Assembly (NCBI GenBank): GCA_026125925.1
Contig: JAHCKF010000078.1
Coordinates: forward strand, 1 to 10,996
Length of the DNA: 10,996 nt
Origin: Pseudolabrys sp.
GTDB taxonomy: Bacteria; Pseudomonadota; Alphaproteobacteria; Rhizobiales; Xanthobacteraceae
Reading direction: 5' to 3'
This document shows positions 6,680 through 10,996 of this stretch, in pieces. The notes beneath the pieces are model-generated. The model made no database searches. It saw nothing but the letters and a program-made list of their open reading frames with translations, and was not told the origin of the DNA. Every line of letters starts with the position of its first letter. Position 1 is the stretch's first letter. A program made the translations under genes and the position numbers.

Positions 6680-6815
6680 TGTCCGCCAGCCACCTTGGAC
6701 AACCAGGTCCTGCCCGGTTTCCGCCCGGTTTATATGGCCAAAGATCGCCCAAATGGCTAGGGGCATGGTAGATTAGGGGCAATCTCGAATCGTGCGCGAA
6801 AGACGGAGACCCGAC
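6680..6815. promoter_or_regulatory. Divergent dapF / GyrI-like gene control region with an 11-bp-spaced direct repeat
   Basis: This 136-bp region must carry the promoters for dapF (minus) and the secreted trio (plus). The 9-mer GCCCGGTTT occurs at 6712-6720 and again at 6723-6731, an 11-bp period that puts both copies on the same helix face. TATAAA read on the minus strand (6734-6729) overlaps the second copy and is a candidate dapF -10, but no good -35 is seen. TAGATT (6769-6774) is a weak -10 candidate on the plus strand. GGAG (6805-6808) lies 7 nt before the ATG at 6816. Confidence 0.4.
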
Positions 6816-7451
6816 ATGCCTGGTGTGCGCCCTTGCCTGCGCGTCGCCGCAAGCGCGCTGCTGTTCGCCGGCTGGCTCGCGCTCGGCGCCGCCGGCCCGG
6901 CGCTGGCGCAGGCGCCCTCCGGCGAGCCCAAGCCCGCCCCGGCGATGCCCGAGCCCAAAAGCGCCCAGCCGGCCATGCCGCAGCCGGGCGACGCCTTCGG
7001 CGAGGAAGTCACGCTGCCGGATCGCACGATCGTCTACATCAAAGGCCACACCAACTGGGACACGGCCTTCGACACGCTGCTCGACGCCTTCAAGTCGCTC
7101 AACGACTATCTCGCCAAGCAGAACGTCAAGCCGTCGGGCCCTTTCCTGACGATCTACACCGAGACGGACGACACCGGCTTCTCCTTCCAGGCCGCGACCA
7201 CGCTGGCGCAGCCGCTCGCCAACCCGCCGAAGGGCGACATCGCCACCGACAAGGCGCCGGGCGGCAAGGCGCTGAAATTCGTGCACCGCGGTTCCTACGA
7301 TTCGATGGATACGACTTACGAAGCAATCACCAATTACCTCGATGACCGGCAACTCGAAGCCAAGGATCTATTCATCGAGGAGTATGCTTCCGATCCGGTG
7401 AAGAGCGATCCGAACAACCTCGTCGTCAACATCTATGTCCCGGTGAAATGA
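6816..7451 (+). CDS. Exported GyrI-like (effector-binding domain) protein
   Basis: From the ATG at 6816 the product has 211 residues: a signal peptide (hydrophobic core AASALLFAGWLALGAAG, cleavage likely after A-L-A at 31), a Pro/Ala-rich linker (about 33-58, P-x-P-like spacing) and a C-terminal domain from about 63 to 211. That domain resembles the GyrI-like small-molecule-binding fold: VYIKGHTNWDTAF (73-85), GPFLTIYTETDD (108-119), KALKFVHRGSYDSMDTTYEAITNYL (151-175), and a terminal NNLVVNIYVPVK. The 'H-R-G-S-Y-x-x-M-x-x-x-Y' pattern is the best clue. GyrI-like domains usually act in the cytoplasm as ligand sensors or with DNA-binding partners, so an exported copy is uncommon. GGAG 7 nt upstream supports the 6816 start over the GTG at 6792. 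Its TGA overlaps the SIMPL ATG (ATGA), indicating coupling. Ligand unknown. Confidence 0.82.
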   Translation: MPGVRPCLRVAASALLFAGWLALGAAGPALAQAPSGEPKPAPAMPEPKSAQPAMPQPGDAFGEEVTLPDRTIVYIKGHTNWDTAFDTLLDAFKSLNDYLAKQNVKPSGPFLTIYTETDDTGFSFQAATTLAQPLANPPKGDIATDKAPGGKALKFVHRGSYDSMDTTYEAITNYLDDRQLEAKDLFIEEYASDPVKSDPNNLVVNIYVPVK

Positions 7452-8155
7452 TGATGTCATTCAATCGCCGCTCCCTGAGCTCCATCATCGTCGCCTGTGC
7501 GCTTGCCGCGCCGCTGCTGGCGAATACGTCCGCACACGCCGCCGACCGGCAGATTACGGTGGTCGGCGATGCCAATATCTCCGTCGCGCCGGACACGGCG
7601 ATGATCCGCCTCGGCGTCACCAGCCAGGGCAAGAATGCGCGCGAGGCCAGTGACGCCAACGCCAAGCAGATGACCACCGTGCTCGCGGCCATCAAGGACG
7701 CGGGCGTCGCCGACCGCGACGTACAGACGTCGCGCCTGTCGCTGCAGCCGCAATACGAACAGGGCAAGGCCGGCCCGGCGCGGCTGCTCGGCTTCCAGGT
7801 CACCAATCAGGTGACCATCCGCATCCGCGAGATCGACAAGTTTCCCGGCATTCTCGACCGAGCCATCGCCGCCGGGGCCAACGAGATGTCCGGCATCGAG
7901 TTCGTTGTCTCCGAGCAGTCGAAGCTGCTCGATCAGGCGCGCGACGATGCGATTGTCGATGCCCGCCGCAAGGCCGAGCTCTATGCCAAGGCCGCCGGCG
8001 TCAAGCTCGGCAAGGTCGTGTCGATCATCGAGGAAGGCTCGAGCCCGCCGCCGCGACCGGTGATGCAGGCGATGCGCGCCAATGCCGTGCCGGTCGCGCC
8101 GGGCGAGCAGATGCTGCGCGCCGCGGTAACCGTAAGCTTTGAATTGACGCAATAA
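7448..8155 (+). CDS. Exported SIMPL-domain (DUF541/YggE-like) protein
   Basis: Member of the SIMPL/DUF541 family; bacterial relatives such as YggE are periplasmic and have been linked to oxidative stress, but the biochemical role is unknown. The 235-aa product has a signal peptide (MMMSFNRRSLSSIIVACALAAPLLANTSAHA, cleavage likely after A-H-A near residue 31). Family features follow: RQITVVGDANISVAPDTAMIRLGVTSQG (34-61), a helix with ANAKQMTTVLAAIKDAGVADRDVQTSRLSLQPQY, GFQVTNQVTIRIREIDKFPGILDRAIAAGANE, DDAIVDARRKAELYAKAAGVKLGKVVSIIE, and a final beta strand ending AVTVSFELTQ. Three ATG codons stand in tandem at 7448, 7451 and 7454; the first overlaps the stop of the GyrI-like gene. Co-translation with that exported protein suggests related envelope roles, which is inference. 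Confidence 0.92.
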   Translation: MMMSFNRRSLSSIIVACALAAPLLANTSAHAADRQITVVGDANISVAPDTAMIRLGVTSQGKNAREASDANAKQMTTVLAAIKDAGVADRDVQTSRLSLQPQYEQGKAGPARLLGFQVTNQVTIRIREIDKFPGILDRAIAAGANEMSGIEFVVSEQSKLLDQARDDAIVDARRKAELYAKAAGVKLGKVVSIIEEGSSPPPRPVMQAMRANAVPVAPGEQMLRAAVTVSFELTQ

Positions 8156-8207
8156 TCGCACCGACTAAGCTTGCGCGTGGAATTGGCGCCTGCGGGGAGC
8201 CAATGCA

Positions 8208-9068
8208 ATGCGCCATGCAATCGCGGCCCTGTGCGCTGTTGTCCTGACGATGCTTGCGCCGCCCCGCGCGGCGCAGGCCGGCGATCTCGTCACGTTCGAT
8301 AGCGCGCGCTATCTGCTTGGCAGCCTGCAACAGCGATTGGCGCGCGAGCGCGGCGAAGCGATCGCGCGGCCGCCACGCGACCGCATTCAAGGCTATCTGG
8401 CGAAACCGGACGGCGCCGGCCCTTTCGCGGCCGTCGTGCATCTGCACGGCTGCGGCGGACTGACGGAGGACCGCCGCATCGCCGCCGAGCAGCAGTTCAC
8501 CGCGCTCGGCTATGTCACGCTGATCGTCGACAGTTTCACCACGCGCGGCCTCAAGGAGGCGTGCAGCGGCCGCGGCGCACTGCCGTCGCGCGAGGCCGAT
8601 GCCATCGGCGCGCTGGAGTATCTTGCGACGTTGCCTTTCGTCGATGCGAAACGGATTGCCCTGCTCGGCTATTCGCAAGGGGGCGACGCCGCGCTGAGCC
8701 TCGCCACCGCCAGCGAGACGGCGCTGTTCGAGTTGCCGGGCGGCCTGAGCTTCAAGGCGGCGGTCGCCTACTACCCGATGTGCGGCGCCGCCGGCGACGA
8801 CCTCGCCATCCCGACGCTGATCCTGGCGGGCGAACTCGACGACTGGGCCCGCGCCTCGGAATGCACCCGGCTCATGCGCCGCTGGAACCACAACAGCGCC
8901 GCGCTCTGGGTCACCATCTTCCCGGAAGCCTACCACGACTTCGACAACCCGAAGGCGACCCCCCACGGCATCCGCTATTTCGGCCACTGGCTGCGCTACA
9001 ATCCCGAGGCCGCCGCCGCCGCGGCGCGTCAGGTCAAATCGTTCTTGTCGCGTGAATTACATAATTAA
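8208..9068 (+). CDS. Exported dienelactone hydrolase-family alpha/beta hydrolase
   Basis: Alpha/beta hydrolase of the dienelactone hydrolase type with a signal peptide (MRHAIAALCAVVLTMLAPPRAAQA, cleavage likely after A24), so a periplasmic enzyme of about 262 mature residues. The catalytic elements are visible: oxyanion region VVHLHGCGG (76-84), nucleophile elbow GYSQGG with S156, acid in AGELDDW (D211 or D212) and H243 in EAYHDFD (240-246). The nucleophile is Ser, not the Cys of classical chlorocatechol-pathway dienelactone hydrolase, so a lactone-degrading role should not be assumed; an esterase or peptidase on an envelope substrate is equally possible. The mature part has four cysteines (C82, C119, C192, C219). 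GGGGAG (8194-8199) lies 8 nt before the ATG. It follows the SIMPL gene by 52 bp and may share its transcript. Confidence 0.88.
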   Translation: MRHAIAALCAVVLTMLAPPRAAQAGDLVTFDSARYLLGSLQQRLARERGEAIARPPRDRIQGYLAKPDGAGPFAAVVHLHGCGGLTEDRRIAAEQQFTALGYVTLIVDSFTTRGLKEACSGRGALPSREADAIGALEYLATLPFVDAKRIALLGYSQGGDAALSLATASETALFELPGGLSFKAAVAYYPMCGAAGDDLAIPTLILAGELDDWARASECTRLMRRWNHNSAALWVTIFPEAYHDFDNPKATPHGIRYFGHWLRYNPEAAAAAARQVKSFLSRELHN

Positions 9069-9092
9069 ATCAGTATCTTGAGTAAATTGGCG

Positions 9093-9115
9093 CTGGCCAG
9101 GCAGCACCCGGCCAG
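9093..9115. terminator. Weak hairpin downstream of the hydrolase gene
   Basis: CTGGCC (9093-9098) pairs with GGCCAG (9110-9115) around an 11-nt loop, 25 bp after the hydrolase stop. No T-tract follows, so this is at best a weak or Rho-assisted 3' end. Confidence 0.25.
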
Positions 9116-9130
9116 CCGCGCCCGATTGCC

Positions 9131-9159
9131 TTGACTTGGCCCCTCCCGGTCCCTAGTTT
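9131..9159 (+). promoter_or_regulatory. Probable sigma-70-type promoter of ffh
   Basis: TTGACT (9131-9136), preceded by C, and TAGTTT (9154-9159), preceded by CC, are separated by 17 bp. The -35 is near consensus; the -10 is poor but not unusual for alphaproteobacterial housekeeping promoters, which follow a CTTGAC-17-CTAT-like pattern. Transcription would start near 9165, giving a leader of about 140 nt before the ffh ATG at 9305. Confidence 0.5.
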
Positions 9160-9304
9160 CCGCGCGTTCTCGCAAGAGACTGACTTTTCCGACCCGCCGA
9201 CCGGTCCTTTGAGGCCGGAGGCCACCGCCCGACAGCGCGATGCGCCCTCGGGCGTCGTCGTGTTTTGTCAGGCTCGTCGGTGACGGGAACGAAAAGGATC
9301 TGGA
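9160..9304 (+). promoter_or_regulatory. Long ffh leader with two small hairpins and the ffh ribosome site
   Basis: No reading frame here looks genic. CCGGTC (9201-9206) can pair with GGCCGG (9213-9218) with one G-U pair, and GCGCC/GGCGT (9242-9246 with 9251-9255) forms a stem around CTCG. AAGGA (9294-9298) lies 6 nt before the ffh ATG and fixes that start. I recognise no known riboswitch. Confidence 0.35.
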
Positions 9305-10855
9305 ATGTTCGACAATCTGTCCGAACGACTTGGCGGAATTCTCGACAAGCTCACCCGCCGCGGTGCGCTGCGCGAAGCCGACGTCGATGAGGCCATGCGC
9401 GAGGTGCGCCGCGCCCTGCTCGAGGCCGACGTCGCGCTCGACGTCGCGCGCGAGTTCGTCGACAGCGTCAAGAAGCAGGCGGTCGGCGTCGAAGTCCTCA
9501 AGTCGGTCACGCCCGGCCAGATGGTCGTCAAGATCGTGCACGACCAGCTCGTCGCCACGTTAGGGGCCGAAGCGCAGGCGATCGATCTGCACGCCGCGCC
9601 GCCGGTCGCCATCATGATGGTCGGCCTGCAGGGCTCCGGCAAAACCACCACCACCGCCAAGCTCGCCAAGCGCCTCACCGAACGCCAGAAGAAGAAAGTT
9701 CTGATGGCCTCGCTCGACGTGCGCCGCCCGGCCGCGATGGAGCAGCTCGCGGTGCTCGGCCGCGAGACGCAAATCGACACGCTCCCCGTCGTGCAGGGCC
9801 AGCAGCCGCCGCAGATCGCCAAGCGCGCGCTGGAAGCCGGCCGCCTCGGCGGTTACGACGTCGTGCTACTCGACACCGCCGGCCGCACCACGCTCGACGA
9901 CGAGATGATGAACGAAGCGGCCGAGGTGAAGCGCTCGGCCAATCCGCATGAAGTGCTGCTGGTCGCGGACTCGCTGACCGGTCAGGACGCCGTGAACCTC
10001 GCGCGTTCGTTCAACGAACGCGTCGGCCTCACCGGCATCGTGCTGACCCGCATCGATGGCGACGGCCGCGGCGGCGCCGCTTTGTCGATGCGCGCCGTGA
10101 CCCAGAAGCCGATCAAGCTGATCGGTACCGGCGAAAAGATGGATGCGCTCGAGGAGTTCGATCCATCGCGCATCGCCGGCCGCATTCTCGGCATGGGCGA
10201 CATCGTCTCGCTCGTCGAAAAGGCCGCCGCCAATATCGACGCCGAAAAGGCGATGCGCACCGCCGAGAAGATGCGCAAGGGTCAGTTCGACCTCAACGAC
10301 ATGCGCGAACAGCTTCAGCAGATGGCGTCGATGGGCGGCATCGGCGGCCTGATGGGCATGATGCCCGGTGTCGCCAAGATGAAGAACCAGATTGCCAATG
10401 CCGGGCTCGACGACAAGATCCTCAAGCGCCAGGTCGCGATCATCGACTCGATGACGCCGCAGGAGCGGCGCAATCCGGACCTCCTCAAGAACAGCCGCAA
10501 GAAGCGCATCGCGGCGGGTTCGGGCACGTCGCCAGAGCAGATCAACAAGCTCCTGAAAATGCATCGCGGCATGGCCGACATGATGAAGGCCATGGGCAAG
10601 GGCGGCAAACGCGGCCCGCTCGCCGGCCTCGGCCAGATCATGGGCTTCGGCGGCGGCGGCACGCCATCGCCGGAGCAGATGGCCGAGATGGCCAAGAACA
10701 TGCCGGGCGGCCAGTTGCCGCCGGGCTTCCCGGGCGGCGCCGGTGGGCTGCCGCCGACGATGCCGAAATTGCCGCCGAACATGCCGGGACTTCCCGGTCT
10801 CGGCGGGAAATTCCAGGGCCCGCAAGGATTGCCGGGCTTCGGAAAAAAGAAATAG
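9305..10855 (+). CDS. ffh: Signal recognition particle protein Ffh
   Basis: SRP54 homologue that binds 4.5S RNA and hydrophobic signal sequences on translating ribosomes and docks with FtsY. The 516-aa product has the N domain (1-95), the G domain with GLQGSGKTTTTAK (107-119), DVRRPAAMEQL (138-148), DTAGR (190-194) and TRIDGDGRGG (248-257), and a Met-rich M domain. The flexible finger loop is MGGIGGLMGMMPG (343-355), and the 4.5S RNA-binding helix-turn-helix includes SRKKRIAAGSG (397-407). The last ~75 residues are a Gly/Pro/Met-rich, low-complexity tail ending in KKK, which makes it longer than the roughly 450-residue E. coli protein. AAGGA 6 nt upstream supports the start. rpsP follows 63 bp downstream, the usual ffh-rpsP order, so the two may form the head of the rpsP-rimM-trmD-rplS cluster. 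Confidence 0.98.
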   Translation: MFDNLSERLGGILDKLTRRGALREADVDEAMREVRRALLEADVALDVAREFVDSVKKQAVGVEVLKSVTPGQMVVKIVHDQLVATLGAEAQAIDLHAAPPVAIMMVGLQGSGKTTTTAKLAKRLTERQKKKVLMASLDVRRPAAMEQLAVLGRETQIDTLPVVQGQQPPQIAKRALEAGRLGGYDVVLLDTAGRTTLDDEMMNEAAEVKRSANPHEVLLVADSLTGQDAVNLARSFNERVGLTGIVLTRIDGDGRGGAALSMRAVTQKPIKLIGTGEKMDALEEFDPSRIAGRILGMGDIVSLVEKAAANIDAEKAMRTAEKMRKGQFDLNDMREQLQQMASMGGIGGLMGMMPGVAKMKNQIANAGLDDKILKRQVAIIDSMTPQERRNPDLLKNSRKKRIAAGSGTSPEQINKLLKMHRGMADMMKAMGKGGKRGPLAGLGQIMGFGGGGTPSPEQMAEMAKNMPGGQLPPGFPGGAGGLPPTMPKLPPNMPGLPGLGGKFQGPQGLPGFGKKK

Positions 10856-10918
10856 CCGACTTCAATTCACGAACTTTGCAACACACGTCAATCAAGAGAT
10901 CTCGAAAGGAAAACTGAA

Positions 10919-10996
10919 ATGCTCGTCATCCGCATGGCTCGCGCCGGCACCAAGAAGCGCCCGTTCTATCACATCGTGCTCGCCGACTCGCGTAGC
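10919..10996 (+). CDS. rpsP: 30S ribosomal protein bS16, 3'-truncated by window edge
   Basis: The first 26 codons of ribosomal protein S16, a small-subunit assembly protein that binds 16S rRNA. The visible residues [25 protein letters not shown] match the conserved S16 N-terminus ([23 protein letters not shown]). AAGGA (10906-10910) lies 8 nt before the ATG. The gene is too short to appear as a complete reading frame because the window ends in it. The 63-bp gap after ffh is more A/T-rich than the genes and shows no convincing terminator or promoter, in keeping with co-transcription from ffh. Confidence 0.93.
   Translation, partial: MLVIRMARAGTKKRPFYHIVLADSRS

Noticed and set aside
6680..6766. 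N-terminal extension of DapF to 6766
   Set aside because: Family similarity starts at [18 protein letters not shown]; the extra residues cover the likely promoter and direct repeat.
8025..8987. Minus-strand open frame of 320 aa over the hydrolase
   Set aside because: Antisense to a gene with an intact catalytic triad, ribosome site and signal peptide; no recognisable motifs.
9866..10825. Minus-strand open frame of 319 aa over ffh
   Set aside because: Mirror of the ffh coding sequence with His/Ala/Arg-rich composition and no domain pattern.

Overview
The window is GC-rich chromosomal DNA of an alphaproteobacterium, most likely of the order Hyphomicrobiales (Rhizobiales) and close to the Bradyrhizobium/Rhodopseudomonas/Xanthobacteraceae group. 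This rests on codon use, on protein features (a short FtsY without an acidic A domain, an Ffh with a Gly/Pro/Met-rich tail) and on a gene neighbourhood (ccmG, yciB, ftsY, mtaB, dapF, ffh, rpsP) that I recall from that order. Species cannot be fixed from the sequence alone. The region is mostly housekeeping; I see no phage, IS transposase, CRISPR array, tRNA or rRNA.

Layout. (1) 1-1639, plus strand: the 3' end of a cytochrome c maturation thioredoxin (CcmG), then a TTG-started membrane acyltransferase. (2) 1636-3134, minus strand: ftsY followed by yciB (septation protein A), coupled through a TGATG overlap; the yciB and acyltransferase stops share one CTAG. (3) 3181-3963, plus strand: an RluA-type pseudouridine synthase divergent from ftsY, whose last ~29 codons are supplied by a 95-bp palindromic repeat. 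(4) 3974-6679, minus strand: dapF, then mtaB, then a small secreted four-cysteine protein overlapping mtaB; a compound palindromic repeat fills most of the dapF-mtaB gap. (5) 6816-9068, plus strand: three exported proteins, a GyrI-like domain protein and a SIMPL (DUF541) protein coupled by an ATGA overlap, then a dienelactone-hydrolase-type alpha/beta hydrolase. (6) 9305-10996, plus strand: ffh behind a probable sigma-70 promoter and a leader of about 140 nt, then the start of rpsP.

How the genes work together. Ffh and FtsY are the two GTPases of the signal recognition particle pathway and deliver inner-membrane proteins to the translocon; both are here, about 6 kb apart on opposite strands. 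CcmG, YciB and the acyltransferase act at the inner membrane or periplasm. MtaB and the RluA-like enzyme modify RNA. DapF makes meso-diaminopimelate for peptidoglycan and lysine. The small four-Cys protein and the GyrI/SIMPL/hydrolase trio are exported proteins of unknown role set between conserved core genes; they are the least characterised part. The two palindromic repeats are the most notable non-coding structures. I found no strong evidence of an undescribed multi-gene system.
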